Shown here piece by piece: positions 20,189-32,500 of a stretch of 64,000 nucleotides of DNA (its first letter is position 1; each line of letters begins with the position of its first letter). This DNA comes from Linanthus parryae. Lineage: Eukaryota; Streptophyta; Magnoliopsida; Ericales; Polemoniaceae. The notes below the pieces were generated by a model. It was not told the DNA's origin and searched no databases. It saw only the letters and a program-made list of their open reading frames with translations. Location of the stretch: assembly GCA_023055425.1 (NCBI GenBank), contig JALGPY010000003.1, positions 53,801,891-53,865,890 on the forward strand. Direction: 5' to 3'. Made by a program: the position numbers and the translations under genes.

Positions 20189-20614
20189 CTAAGAGCCCTT
20201 GTGAAAGAAATCATCGATCCGTCTCGTACCGGCCGGAACCGCCTTCTCAGCAGCAGCAGCGCGTGTCCTGTTCCGTTCCGCCGGCACCGGAATTTCCGGC
20301 TGAGGTGGCAACGGCAGTGATTCGAGGAGGAAATCGCTGGTGGGCTGGTGCCTTTTCACGGCGGTTCTCAAGTGCTCGAGCTTGATCGTCTTGCGCTTCT
20401 TCTCGATGGCGACTCGGGCCGATTTCTCGGCGAGGAATTCGAGGAAGAGGTTGGTGGAGCACGAGACGAGGAAGAGGGCCTCCGAGTTCACTTTGTTGAT
20501 GTCTTGGTCGAGCTTCATGATCTTCTTCACCCGTCCGTTGGGGAAAGATGGCCGGAGGAGGGGGGTCTCTGTGTTGGTCTCTTCTTCAAGTTCTTGTTCT
20601 TTTGGTTCGGCCAT
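20189..20614 (-). CDS. Histone-fold protein, NF-YC13 / DPB3 / CHRAC15 type (copy B, intact)
   Basis: The single-exon gene encodes 141 residues. ATG 20614 is chosen because it begins MAEPKEQ, matched by copies A and C, in a good context (CAATGGC). An acidic N-terminus is followed by an H2A/NF-YC-like histone fold (about 22-100: FPNGRVKKIMKLDQDINKVN, LFLEFLAEKS, EKKRKTIKLEHLRTAVKRH), a Pro-rich linker and the tail GTRRIDDFFHKGS (129-141). Plant NF-YC13 proteins have the same length, fold and tail. The family pairs with an NF-YB-like partner; relatives are small subunits of DNA polymerase epsilon and of CHRAC. The tail resembles a PCNA-interacting (PIP) motif without the glutamine. It is the only copy with both an intact frame and the ancestral stop, so it is the likely functional gene. 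Confidence 0.9.
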   Translation of the reverse strand: MAEPKEQELEEETNTETPLLRPSFPNGRVKKIMKLDQDINKVNSEALFLVSCSTNLFLEFLAEKSARVAIEKKRKTIKLEHLRTAVKRHQPTSDFLLESLPLPPQPEIPVPAERNRTRAAAAEKAVPAGTRRIDDFFHKGS

Positions 20615-20694
20615 TGAAACAGACTACGGGAGGCTCGTGATTGACTTGAAGTGAATGCACATCAAGTCTGTCTTTCTAGTTCTAGGGCTTCAAA

Positions 20695-20734
20695 TTGGCG
20701 GGATAATTTTGGGGGTCGTGATTTCGCGCGGGAA
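20695..20734 (-). promoter_or_regulatory. Paired E2F-like sites upstream of copy B
   Basis: TTGGCGGGA at 20695-20703 and TTTCGCGCGGGAA at 20722-20734 lie 80-120 bp upstream of the ATG. The second contains the full TTTCGCGC core. The pair suggests expression at G1/S, an inference that fits a replication- or chromatin-assembly role. Confidence 0.65.
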
Positions 20735-20989
20735 AATTCCAGGGGTGTCTTCGTTCTTTTGGGCTGGAGGATGGGCCGTTTGGCTTGGACCGAACCCCAA
20801 AAGCTGGCTACAAGTTTGATACTTAGGAAATTGGGCAATCCTCTTGAGATGTACTAAACCCACTGTGAAATATGTTAAATACAGTGAAGAAAATGGACAC
20901 AATGATCCATGTGGTTCAGCGCAAAAATACCTACATTCACACTGTAAACTGTAAAGAGTGCTTTGTCACTAAATTAACGAGAGATTGTT

Positions 20990-21115
20990 ACAAGAAGATC
21001 AGTGATGATCAGTGATGACACCCCTGAAACATCAACATCTGTAGAAGATCGAACTAGAAACAAGAAGATCAGTGATGATCAATCTGTAGATGAAACATCA
21101 ACATCTTTCATTTCT
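20990..21115. repeat. ~69-bp tandem duplication at the LINE 5' end
   Basis: ACAAGAAGATCAGTGATGAT followed shortly by GAAACATCAACATCT occurs twice, about 69 bp apart. It falls at the start of the LINE ORF1 frame. Confidence 0.6.
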
Positions 21116-22505
21116 GCTCTCGTGGGGGTTTCGAAAAAAGAGAAACTCTTTGCTAATGTTGATAGTCCATCTATGAACGATCCCATAGTTAGCAAAGATG
21201 TTAAAGTTTTTGGGGCTACTGAGGAAAACCCCACTCTTGCTAAAGTGGTTTTTTCCGACTCTTGCTTGAAAAGGCTTAGAGATCCATGGAAAAATCATTT
21301 GATTTTCAGACCCCTGGGTCGCATAATTCCAGATTTCAAAGCTCTTCCCAAAATCAGAGCTTTATGGAAACCGATTGGAAAGCTTATCTTCACTGATTTG
21401 GAGAAGGGTTTTTTATGGGAAAGTTTGAAAACAGTCAAGATTTTAACAAAGCTCTACTAGGGGGACCTTGGATCGTTTTTGATCAATACCTGTTGGTCCA
21501 AAAATGGACACCGGATTTCAGGGTGTCAGATGTCCAAGGAGCCAAAACGGCTGCCTGGGCTCGAATCGTTGAATTACCGGTTGAATACTATGATGAGACA
21601 GGCCTAAAACCTATCGCTTCGGCTATAGGCATACCGCTTAAACTTGATCTCACCACAGCAAATCTTAATAAAGGAAGATTTGTGAGGTTGTGTGTCGAAA
21701 TAGATCTGGGAAAACCTCTCATCTCCGATCTTGAAGTCGGTGGGAAATGTTATTCAGTCGAATATGAGCACTTATAACTTGTGTTTTTCCATTGTGGTGT
21801 TGTAGGTCATGCGAAAGTTAATTGCCTGGCTGCCCAAACCAAAGAACCGAAGAACAGAGGAGAGGACGCCGTGCCGGAACTGGAGAAGATGAAGATCGCG
21901 GCGAAACTGCATCAAGATACTTTCATCAACAATAATAAAAACAATGGGCCGAAAGGGCCGGGCCCGTGGATGGTGGCTACGAGCAAGAGAAACAAGCCCA
22001 AGAGAGAAGGGCCCAAGAAGGAAGAAGGGATAATAAACAAACCCAATAAACAAGCACAAAAGAGCAAGCCCTATGAGAAAGATCCAGCCCAAAGGCAAAC
22101 CAATGGGTCAAACCAAACAGTCGAGTCCGGTAACGCGGACTCGGTGCTTCTTCTTCTGGGAAACAACCTGATAATAAGGATTCGGGTAGGAATTTGGATA
22201 AGAATTCAAAAAATCTCGCTGAACGGTCGCGATTCCACCTCATAGATTGCGACCTTGAAGATCCCGAAGAGATCGGGAAAGTGAAGAACCAGATGCAGGT
22301 ATCTAGAGAGGAATTTATTACGATTGATACAGATCCAGTGGTTACTGCCACATGCTCTACACCGTCGGTCATTCAATTGACGTTCAAAGAGTATTTAAAC
22401 CCGGGGTTTCTGCTGGGAAAGACCTTTGATACTTCACCATCTTCTCAGCCACACACCAACAACAACGGCACCGACAACCAGCAACATAACAACAGGAAGT
22501 CTTAA
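21002..22505 (+). pseudogene. L1 LINE ORF1 (DUF4283 and zinc knuckle), broken
   Basis: The frame from ATG 21002 gives an N-terminal segment and a DUF4283 domain (HLIFRPLGRIIPDFKALPKI ... ALLGGPWIVFDQYLLVQKW ... AAWARIVELPVEYYD), the RNA-binding module of plant L1 ORF1 proteins. A frameshift falls in the T-run at 21409-21414. A stop (TAA 21775-21777) precedes the zinc knuckle FHCGVVGHAKVNC, whose first cysteine is replaced by phenylalanine. A further frameshift lies near 22200. The Lys/Pro-rich tail runs to about 22505. Confidence 0.85.
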
Positions 22506-22680
22506 AGAAACCACAGCATAAGAGCCAGCCCCTATCATGCAACCAGAGACAAAGATCGAGGTAAGTATAAAGAGATTGAGCTTCTCCAAAAGTCAGTTCT
22601 TGATGGGAGGGATTGGAGTCCAAGCTTCAGTCTTTCGATCCCCATGGTCGATGGAGGAGATATCACTTTAAGTTTACCGA

Positions 22681-23815
22681 ATGACGGAGGAAGAGATAGA
22701 CCCATCTCTGGTGGGAGTCGAATTGGAGAGTATTCTCAGTCGGCAGGAAACGAAGAAGAAACTGATTGATATCAGTAAAGAGGGTAACTTTTCTTACGAT
22801 GATTCCTTTTATATGATTGATACAACAAATCTCCTCTTTTGGAACTGCCGTGGGGCAAAAAATAAGAATTTCAAAAGAACTTTCAAGAACTTGGTTAATA
22901 CTAATGTTATTGATATTGCTATTTTGGTGGAAACCAAAGTCAAACTTGAATATATGGGTGCTTTCTTTGATAACGTTGGTCTTGAGGGTAAACATTACGT
23001 GAACCCAGAAGGCTGCTCGGAAGGTATCTGGCTTTTTTGGAACACTAATAACATTGATATTTCCTTAATTGGTGCACACTCTCAGGCTATTCATGCCAGA
23101 ATCAAGAAAAACCACTTTAAGGATTGGATCCTTTCTGCGGTTTATGCCAGTCCCTTAGAAGCTAATAGGAAAATGTCCTGGAATGACATTAAAAACAGGG
23201 CTAACAATATTGTTGAACCTTGGCTTCTTGCTGGGGATTTTAATGATTTTACTGGTAGTCATGAAAGGAGAATTAGCACCCCTATTTCGTCCTTTAGAAA
23301 GAACCTCAATTTTGTGAATCTGGGAAGCTGTGGCCCTAGAATGACATGGAATAACAACAGAGATGGGTTAGCCAACACCCAAGAAAGACTTGACAGAGGT
23401 CTTGGCAACCTCAACTGGAAGCTTGCTTATCCCAACAGTCTTGTGACCTGCCTCCCAAGGACTCACTCTGATCATGCCCCCATGCTCATGGAAACCCAAG
23501 GTATGAAAGCTAAACCTCTTGTTAGGCCTTTTAGATTTGAAAACATGTGGATTGATCATCCTTCTTTTAATACTCTTATTAACCTCAACTGGAGCCATAA
23601 CATTCATATTGATTCTGCTCTCATGAGTTTATAAGATGTTTTGAAAGATTGGAATTTTAAAGAATTTGGCAATGTGTTTAAAAAAAGAATTATGTTAGCT
23701 AGAATTAGGGGTACCCAAAATGTTTTAAGTAAACACTTTATTCAGGATCTGTTTAATCTTGAAAAACAACTCATTCTTGATTATAACAAAGTCTTGGAGC
23801 AAGAAGAAATCATTT
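22681..23815 (+). pseudogene. L1 LINE ORF2, endonuclease part only
   Basis: An apurinic-type endonuclease is recognisable: LLFWNCRGAKN, ILVETK, LLAGDFNDFTG, RLDRGLGN and THSDHAPM carry the expected N, E, D, R and SDH positions. A stop at 23632-23634 and a frame resuming at 23641 (KDWNFKEFGNVFKK) mark decay. The sequence ends near 23815 within the linker that precedes RT. RT, zf-RVT and RNase H are all absent, so the LINE is truncated at its 3' side by the next element. Confidence 0.88.
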
Positions 23816-24193
23816 GTGACACGTTCCAACTGCAAGTGCACAGTTGTCAGTGCACAGTTGTCAGTGTAGTAATAATCCGGTAAATCCGGGTTTTTCGAAC
23901 CCAAAGTGTAATCCTTCGTTTGTCACCGTCTTAGAACCCTAGCCCCTTATTACGTGCTTAGCACTAACATCTAGGAAATAAAAATAAAATTTTCTTGGTA
24001 CTTATTATGCATAACATGATGACTACTTGTTTGCTTGCATGAATTATTTGCGTTGAGACTACTTGTTTGCTTGCATGAATTATCTGTGTTGATGAATTAT
24101 TTGCCTATTATGTGGGTATGTGGAAAATTCGAGTGGTTAAGTATTTGAATAACTGAAGCTTCGGGGACGAAGCTCTCTTTAAGGGGGGAAGAC
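23816..24193 (+). other. 3' internal end of a chromovirus, with polypurine tract
   Basis: About 380 non-coding bp precede the LTR. Near the end are the hairpin GCTTCGGGGACGAAGC (24158-24173) and AAGGGGGGAAGAC (24181-24193), the usual tract before a Tekay/Del-type LTR. A 15-bp duplication (TGCACAGTTGTCAG) lies near 23838-23870. The junction with the LINE is near 23815. Confidence 0.65.
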
Positions 24194-24395
24194 TGTAATA
24201 CCCCGTAATTTGGTCAGGGGTAAATTGGTAATTTTGGAGGCGAAATGTGAACTTTAAATTATTCGGGAAATTTATTATAATTTTGTGCGAATTTTAGAAT
24301 GTGGAAACGGTAATTTTTCGTGTGTATATTAGTATTGTCGCGTATGTGATCACCGCGTGAGATGATACACCTGATACATTATAACACACCTACCC

Positions 24396-24404
24396 CACTA
24401 CTAC

Positions 24405-24489
<85 letters not shown>
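24396..24489. repeat. (ATT)n microsatellite inside the LTR
   Basis: An almost pure ATT run of about 90 bp sits 140 bp upstream of the LTR TATA box. Confidence 0.95.
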
Positions 24490-25469
24490 TCCCCTCCCTC
24501 TCTGTCAACCTGTCACCCGTCCTTATCCCCTCCCTCTCTTCCTTTGCCTTCACGCCAACGATACCATCGCCGCCCCAACCATCACCGCCTCCAACCTTCT
24601 ACCACTTTCCACCACTACCCTCGGCTCCCTATATAAACCCCCCGAACCCTGCTGCCTTCCCCAGCAACTCACCCTCACACCCACCACCAGAAACGTCGCC
24701 ACCACCATGCTCCACCAACACCGCCAACATCTCCGCCATCACCTCTTCACCTCACTGTCACCATTTTCTCTGCTCCTCCACCTCCTTGCTCGTCGGGAGT
24801 TCACCAGGAACAACCCCTGAGCCACCAGAAAACAGCGGTGGTAGCAGCTAAGACCACCACCACCACCACCGCGTTTCCGGCGAGAAACCACCGGGAAGCC
24901 AACCCACTGCAACCCAACTCCCTCCCTCTTTTCTCTCAGTCCCTGCTCACCGTGATCGAAATCGGAAGCCAAAACCAGCAGCGAAGCAGGGACCAGCCGC
25001 CGCCACACTCGACGGGAACCACCGAGAGAGAACCCACCGGAGCTCTCTCTCTCTCTCCCTCTGTTTTCCCTATCGGCCCCCTCTCACTCCTCTCTCTGTA
25101 GCGACCCAGAAAGGGGAAAGAAGAAGGAGAAAATCACAGCAACCTCTGGTCGAAGCAGAGCCGCCTTCATCGCCGCCGGACTCCATTAAAACCTGCGAGA
25201 TTCTTAGCCCAGCAAATCCTAGGCCACCCAGCCGATTTCTCCCACCCAGATCGACCCCCTGAGGTCCGACCAACACCCAGGAGGCCTCAGGAGCTTCCAG
25301 CGCCAACCGGAGAGCCACCGTCGGCCTCACCACCGTGAGCTCCGACGAGACGTCGACCCGGCTCAAATCTTCATCGTTTCTTGAGTTTCTTTGACCAGGT
25401 GACGAGTTTATTGACGAAGGCTACGTGTCTTTCTAAAGGATCGTTACGTGCTATTTGCTAAGAATTAAG

Positions 25470-26204
25470 GTGAGTATACATGCCAAGCCTTGCGTGCCGA
25501 GCTTCCTTCGTGTCAAACGTGGATTTTATGTTATGTCTCAAAATTGTATGGCTTATTTGGTACTTGTCGGATTTGCTTATTTATTCTTTGGAAAATCTCA
25601 CATGATAATTATTAATTCGTAATTACTTAAAGTGGAAAGAGTTGTGCGGGGAACGTCATTGGACTATTATTGATTGGTTTGGTCGTTGTTGGCTACGTCC
25701 ACTCGACCCATTATTATATAAGCCCGGTCGCAATTTGTCTCGGGTTGGCTCCTTGTACTCACTCCTTCTGGGCACAAAGACCCTGTTAAGGGGGTGTCGA
25801 CACTTAAGGTCTTGGAAGCGGGATTGGGATTGATTCATTTTGTTGCGATTGGATTTTCCCCGTTCAACTCAAAAGTTAAACGTTATATTTCTGGATTGGC
25901 AGTTTATTAATGAGGAATTGGATGTTTATGATATCAGAGTTGGATTACTGAAATTGAATTGGGAATTTTCATATGAGGATATTGGATATGAATTAAATGC
26001 TGGCTTCTGAAAATCTCTGGAATTGTGTCAGGAACTTGAGAATATTTTATTACTCAATTGTCTTTTACTTCCGCTGTCATTTATATTATTTACTGTTTTA
26101 CTTAAGTCATCATCTCTTCTGTGTTTGACATGCTTGGGTGTTGCTCACTCAGTATTTATTGCTGACTTTGAAAACTGCGGTTCCTGTTTTCCTTCCCACC
26201 GCAG
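25470..26204 (+). other. Candidate leader intron in the chromovirus LTR
   Basis: The donor AAG|GTGAGTATACATGC and acceptor CCTTCCCACCGCAG|GT bound 735 bp downstream of the TATA box. Equivalent donor and acceptor sequences occur in the LTRs at 43841 and 49528. Confidence 0.5.
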
Positions 26205-26484
26205 GTTTAGAAGCAGGAGACTTGGTGTAGCAGGGTACGGGACTCACCTAGAGGATTATCATCACGTTTTGATCTAGTTTTTAGCTAAGCCTAGTGTAGT
26301 AGTTTTAAGACGCACGTTTTATTTAGAGACTTGTGTAATGTCTAAGACTTTTTGTACTGTTTAATATTATGTAATAAATAATTCAGGATGTTATGCTTTT
26401 GATTTCCACCGTCATTTTTAGCAGCGCCCTCTTGGGCTTTCCGGTCCGGAACGGGAAGCTTGGGAAACCACGGGTTGTTGCAGG

Positions 26485-26496
26485 TGGTATCAGAGC
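26485..26496 (+). promoter_or_regulatory. Primer binding site, initiator tRNA-Met
   Basis: TGGTATCAGAGC begins two bases after the LTR end and is the canonical complement of the initiator methionine tRNA 3' end. Confidence 0.95.
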
Positions 26497-26927
26497 CAGG
26501 TTCATCCGTTAAAGGGAATTAAAAACCTGTAGGGCAACTTAAAATGAACATAGGGCAAGATAAAACTGGAAAAGCCGATGGGGTTATGGGTAGTTTATTT
26601 GTTGGACCTGTCCACTCTGATTATTTCCTTACCGTGTTGAGAACATTATGTGATTTGGTTTTGCCTGGATTATTTGGTTGGATATGAGATATTTTATAAT
26701 GAGTAATATTTATCCAGGAAGATGATGAGTATGGAACGTGAAACGTGGTGAAATATTTAATTGTGCTTTTCTTTTAATAATTGATGAGTTTTATACGACT
26801 TGCATGCTATACAATGGATAATATTTCTTGTTTAATTGGTGTGTGTCTATGGATGAATCTGACCCTGAGACGATAGTATTAAGTGATAAGAATACGAATA
26901 ATTGCGTAGGACCCCGAGAGTTGACCA

Positions 26928-28226
26928 ATGGCCGCTGAAGGCACAAACCAACCACAATTGGAGCAACTAGCCGCACAGATAGAACGAATGACACAAGTCA
27001 TGGATAGAGTAGTCGGTCGCGAAGAGCAAGGAAGGCCAAGCTATGCCAAGCAAATAGCTGAGCTGAACCCTCGCCAATACACTGGGAAGGAAGATCCGAT
27101 TGAACTGGAGAACTGGATTCAGAACTTTGAGAAACTCCTAAAGGTCGTGCATTGCCCCGATGATGAGAAGGTTAACGGCGCCGTGTTGCACCTGCTGGAT
27201 GACGCAGATGACTGGTGGACTACTAACCAGGAAGTCCTGCTGGCCCGGCCTAACTTCAACTGGGAAGCCTTCAAGACTGCCATTAGGACGCGGTTCTATC
27301 CAGCGCATGTTAAGAGAAGGAAGTGCAATGAATTCAACAATCTGACACAAGGGAATGGCTCAGTGACGAACTACTTCAAGAAGTTCGTGGAACTACTAAA
27401 GTTTGCAGGCCACACAGTACCCGATGAAGACGATAAGGTCAACAAGTTTATTTCGGGAATGCACTTCCAGTTGCAGAAGATCATGCGTAGTAGAACTTAC
27501 GACACATTGCACGAGGCTTACGACCGAGCAGCTGACATGTGGCAAGTCCAGGAGGTTCAGGACGAGTTCCACGGGAAACGCAAGGCAGCTGAGGCAGGAA
27601 GCAGCAACCAGAACAAGAAGTTTAAACCTAGCAATGGGGGAAACCACCAGGACTGAGGCAACCATCAGACCCCTGAAGTTGAACAAGTGCGCCGCTACTT
27701 CTGTAAGAGATCTAGGCGAAACCAACCCAGAACGGACTGCCTGGGGAATCTCGTTAATTGCCACAACTGTGCCAGGAAAGGACATCGAGCTTTTGAGTGT
27801 CGATTCCCGCCAGCCGGAAACCAGCTGGTATATCAAGGCAACAACTATCAGAAACCACCACCGAGCAACTACCAGGGGAATCGCCAGCCATACGGGAACC
27901 AACAAGCTGGAAACCAGCAAATGGGATACAGCAACAGGAACAATGGCAACCGTAACGGAGGCAATGGTTACGGACGACCACAACATTTCAACCAGGGGAA
28001 TGCAGGACACAATGGAGCCCAAAACCGCAATGTTGTGATGGCAACTAACAACGGAACTGGAAACGGAGGAGTTGGACCACAAAATGGCAACGTGGGAAGG
28101 ATAGCCGTGATGACAAAGACTGAAGCTGCGGCTGACCACGGAGTAGTCACGGGTACTTTTCTCATCTATGAGCACCCAGTTTTCGTATTATTTGATTCTG
28201 GTGCATCCTACACCTTTAATTTTTAA
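26928..28226 (+). pseudogene. Chromovirus gag and start of protease, truncated
   Basis: One frame from ATG 26928 encodes an N-terminal coil, the gag core (RQYTGKEDPIELENWIQNFE, DADDWWTTNQ, FKTAIRTRFYP, VTNYFKKFVELLKFA), a basic segment, the CCHC knuckle CHNCARKGHRAFEC and the protease start LFDSGASYTF. A single TGA at 27654-27656 interrupts it, plausibly from a TGG. The first half of the usual double zinc motif (CKRSRRNQPRTDC) has lost a cysteine. The frame ends abruptly near 28213 in unrelated AT-rich repeat, so RT, RNase H, integrase and chromodomain are missing. Confidence 0.88.
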
Positions 28227-28229
28227 AAT

Positions 28230-29411
28230 TACTCTCCCCCATTCCGATTTATTTTCTTTGAATATTGTTTTTTTATAAATAATAAAATAAATAACATAAC
28301 TATGTCAATTTTGATAATTAATGTAAATAAGTTGCCATTTTATATTTGAATGTTGACACTTCAATGCAATAAGTTACAATTTTAAAAATTAATGTAAATA
28401 AATACTTTATTTTTCAATACACATCCTACTTATTTATATAGAATTATGTGGAGCATTTTAATTGGCTACCACGTGACATGCATGTCATGATGTGGATGAC
28501 AAATTTCATATTGAGAGTGATGTGGATGACAAATGTCATATGGAGAGTGATTATTTACTCACCTCATAGCTTTTATAAGGAGAGTGATTATTTTTATAAA
28601 TAATAAAATAAATAACATAACTATGTTAATTTTGATAATTAATGAAAATAAGTTACAATTTTATCTTTGAATGTTGACACTTCAATGTAATAAGTTACAA
28701 TTTTTAAAATTAATATAAATTAATACTTTATTTTTCATTACACATCCTACTTATTTATATAGAATATCTGGAGCATTTTAATTGGCTACCACGTGACATG
28801 TATGCCATGATGTGGATGACAATTGTTATCTTGTGAGTGATGTGGATGACAAATGGCATATGGAGAGTGATTATTTAGTCACCTCCTAGCTTTTATATAT
28901 AATATAGATATATATTTTCACTACACATCCTACTTATTTATATAGAATTATGTGGAGCATTTTAATTGGCTACCAGGTGACATGTATGTCATGATGTGGA
29001 TGACAAATGTCATATTGAGAGTGATGTGGATGACAAACGGCATATGGAGAGTGATTATTTACTCACCTCCTAGCTTTTATATGGAGAGTGATTATGTTTA
29101 TATATAATAAAATAAGTAACATAAATATGTAAATTTTGATAATTAATGCTAATAAGTTACAATTTTATCTTTGAATCTTGACACTTCAATCTAATAAGTT
29201 ACAATTTTGAAAATTAATGTAAATTAATACTTTATTTTTCATTACACATCCTACTTATTTATATAAAATCATGTGAAGCATTTTAATTGGCTAACACGAG
29301 ACATGTATGCCATGATGTGTATGACAAATGTTATCTTGAGAGTGATGTGGATGACAAATGGCATATGGGGAGTGATTATTTACTCACCTCCTAGCTTTTA
29401 TATATAATATA
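28230..29411. repeat. AT-rich tandem repeat, ~320-bp unit
   Basis: Units carry AAATAATAAAATAAATAACA, ACACATCCTACTTATTTATA, ATTTTAATTGGCTACCACG and GGAGAGTGATTATTTA. Full or partial copies start near 28268, 28590, 28915 and 29096. Some copies end CTTTTATATATAATATAGAT, others have the short TATGGAGAGTGATTAT join. No coding content. Confidence 0.8.
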
Positions 29412-29549
29412 GATAGGTGAAAACTGTTTCCAAGATGTAGCTTGTTTATTGTAGGAGTTTGGTTTTTTTTTCCTGTCTAGGGGTATGCCCATTTGTGTTG
29501 TGTACTCGTTTTATTACTGAATGATATCTTTCGTTGCCGGTAAAAAAAA
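29412..29549 (+). other. Possible LINE 3' UTR remnant with A-tail
   Basis: GTAGGAGTTTGGTTTTTTTT, GTGTACTCGTTTTATTACTG and TCTTTCGTTGCCGGTAAAAA resemble the 3' end of a plant L1. The upstream coding part is missing. Confidence 0.4.
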
Positions 29550-32500
29550 CTTTAAACAGGAACGCAGGAATTTCAATTAGAACGGGGAGCATTAAAATGA
29601 TTTAATCGGTATGATTGAATCGCTGTATGGAAATTGCAACCCAACACGGGTTGTCAATGCATTTCAAATTGACTAACAAATCCAATGTCTTTCTTTACCA
29701 TTCAACCAAACGATCACTTTTTGTAGTTGTCGAAGCATTCTAACTAAAATAACAGTTTTCAGAGATGATAGTACTAGTCTTTAGCATTTTACCGGCTTCA
29801 CCAAACTGTCACTTTTTATTTGTCGAAGCATTCTAACATAATTGCATGTGTTTCAATAAAAATAATATTTTTAAATACATTTATTTGAAAATATAGTTGT
29901 CAAACAAGCAATCAGTTTTAAATATTATGAGAGTCAGTCCTTCATAATCACTGGTGTTATTAGTTTATGCCTTGTGTAGGAGTAGGATGTCCCCAAAAGG
30001 GATACTAGGTAGCTACAAATGTCAACATTATTAATAACTTTAAACTAGAACGCATGAATTTAAATTAGAAATCGGGGCATTAAAATGATTCAATCGGTAT
30101 TGAATCGGTATGATTGAATCGTTGTATGATAATTCCAACCCAACACTGGTTGTCAATGCATTTAAATTGACCAACAAATTCATTGTCTTTCTTTATCATT
30201 CAACCAATCACTTTTGTAGTTGTCGAAGCATTTTAATTAAAATAACAGTTTTCAGATATGATAGTACTAGTCTTTAGCATTTTACCGGCTTCACCAAACT
30301 TTCACGTATTGTTTGTCTAAGCATTCTAACAAAATTGCATGTGTTTCAATAAAATTATTTTTTAAATACATTTCTTTCAAAAATAGAGTTGTCAAAAAAA
30401 AATCAGTCTTAAATATTATGAGAGTCAGTGCTTCATAATCAATTATGTTATCAATTATGTTCATAATCAATTATGTTCCCAAAAGGAATACTGAAAAAAA
30501 AATAAAAAAGTAGCTACAAATGTCTAAATTATTAAACTTTAAACTAGAACGCGGGAATTTAAATTAGAACGCGTTCTGAAAATAAGCAGCGAGTATGTAC
30601 ATGGAAATACACGTATCTGTAATTTCAATAGCATATCATGAGAACCTAGTATGCAAAATTTCAGAGTTGTTTGCAGCTGTCCAACATCAGTCAAACTAAT
30701 CCGACCATTACTAGTTATAATGTGGTACATTTACTTGCCAGAATGTCTAGCTTAGTAACATGAGCATATCACCAAGCTGGGCATTAAATGATGAATCAGT
30801 ATGATTGAATTGAATCGGTGTAGGTAATTCCAACCCAGCACGTATGATTGAATCGGTGTAGGTAATTCCAGCCCAGCACGGGTTGTGAATGCATTTCATA
30901 TTTGACAAACAAATCCAAAGTCTTTTTTAACCATTCAACCAAACAATCACTTTCTTAGTTGTCACAGCATTCTACTAAAATAACTGTTTTCCGATATGAT
31001 AGCACTAGTCTTCAGCATTTTACCAACTTCACCAAAACTGTAACTTTTGGTTTGTCGAAATATTCTAACTAAATTGCATGTGTTTTCAATAAAAATAATA
31101 TTTTTTAGTACATTTATATGAAAAATAGAGTTGTTAAACAAGCAATCAGTCTTAAATATTATGAGAGTCAGTCCTTCATAATCACTGATGTTATTAGGGT
31201 ATGCCTTGTGTAGGAGTATGATGTCCCCAAAAGTACCAGGTAGCTACAAATGTCTAAATTATTAAAAACTTTAAATTAGGACGCGGGAATTGAAATTAGA
31301 ACTCGTTCTGAAATTAAGCAGCGAGTATCTGCATGGAGTTACACGTATCTGAAATTTCAATAGTATACCATGAGAACCTAGTACGCAGAATTTCAGAGTT
31401 GTTTGCAGTTAGTCCCACATCAGTCAAACTAATCAAACTATTACTAGTTATAATGTGGTACGTTTACTTGACCCAATGCCGAGCTCAGTAGCAAGAGCCT
31501 GTAACCAAGCGGGGCATTAAAATGATTGAATCGGTGGATGGTAATTCCACCAACCCACCACGGGTTGTCAATGCATTTCAAAACGACTAACAAATCCAAA
31601 GTCTTTCTTTACCATTCAACCAAACAATCACTTTTTGTAGTTCTCGAAGCATTCTAACTAAAATAATAGTTTGCAGAGATGATAGAGTTAGTCATAGTTT
31701 GCAGAGATGATAGAGTTAGTCATAGTTTGCAGAGATGATAGAGTTAGTCTTTAGCATTTTACCCAAACTGTCACTTTTTGTTTGATGAAGCATTCTAACT
31801 AAATTGCATGTGTTTCAATAAAAATAATATTTTAAAATACATTGATTTGAAAAATAGAGTTGTCAAACAAACACTCTGTCTTAAATATTATGACAGTCAG
31901 CCTTTCATAATCACTGGTGTTATTAGTGTATGCTTTGTGTAGGAGTAGGGAGTCCCCAAAAGGGATATACTATGTAGCGACGAATGTCTAAATCATTTAG
32001 AACTTTAAACTAGAACACGGGAATTTAAATTAGAACGTGTCCTGAAAACAAGCAGCGAGTATGTGCATGGAGTTACACATATCTGCAATTCAAATAGTAT
32101 ACCATAAGAACCTAGTACGCAAAATTTTAGAATTGTTTGCAGTTAGCCCACATCAATCAAACTAATCAAACTATTGCTAGTTATAATGTGGTACATTCAC
32201 TTCACATAATGCCGAGCTCAATAGCATGAGCCTGTAACCAAGCGGAACCTACCACGGCTTGTCAATGCATTTCAAAACGACTAACAAATCCAAAGTCTAT
32301 CTTTACCATTCAACCAAACAATCACTTATTTTAGTTGTGGAAGCATTCTAATTCTTTACTATTCAACCAAACAATCACTTTTTGTATTTGTCGAAGCATT
32401 CTAACTAAAATAACAATTTTCAGAGATGATAGAATTACTCATTAGCATTTTACCTGCTTCAACAAACTGTCACTTTTTTTTGGAAGCATTCTAACTAAAT

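Larger units (their letters stand above)
24194..26482 (+). repeat. Chromovirus LTR (2,289 bp) with internal sequence on both sides
   Basis: The LTR begins TGTAATACCCCG and ends GGTTGTTGCA. A polypurine tract lies on its left and TGGTATCAGAGC on its right, so it served as 3' LTR to one internal region and 5' LTR to another. A TATA box (CTATATAAAC) lies at 24629-24638 after a (ATT)n run. AATAAA-like signals occur near 26371. A candidate intron is at 25470-26204. Confidence 0.85.

Noticed and set aside
24362..24820. 152-codon frame with a poly-leucine run
   Set aside because: The leucines come from the (ATT)n microsatellite in an LTR; there is no domain.
27396..28175. 259-codon minus-strand frame
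   Set aside because: It is antisense to the chromovirus gag and has no recognisable motif.
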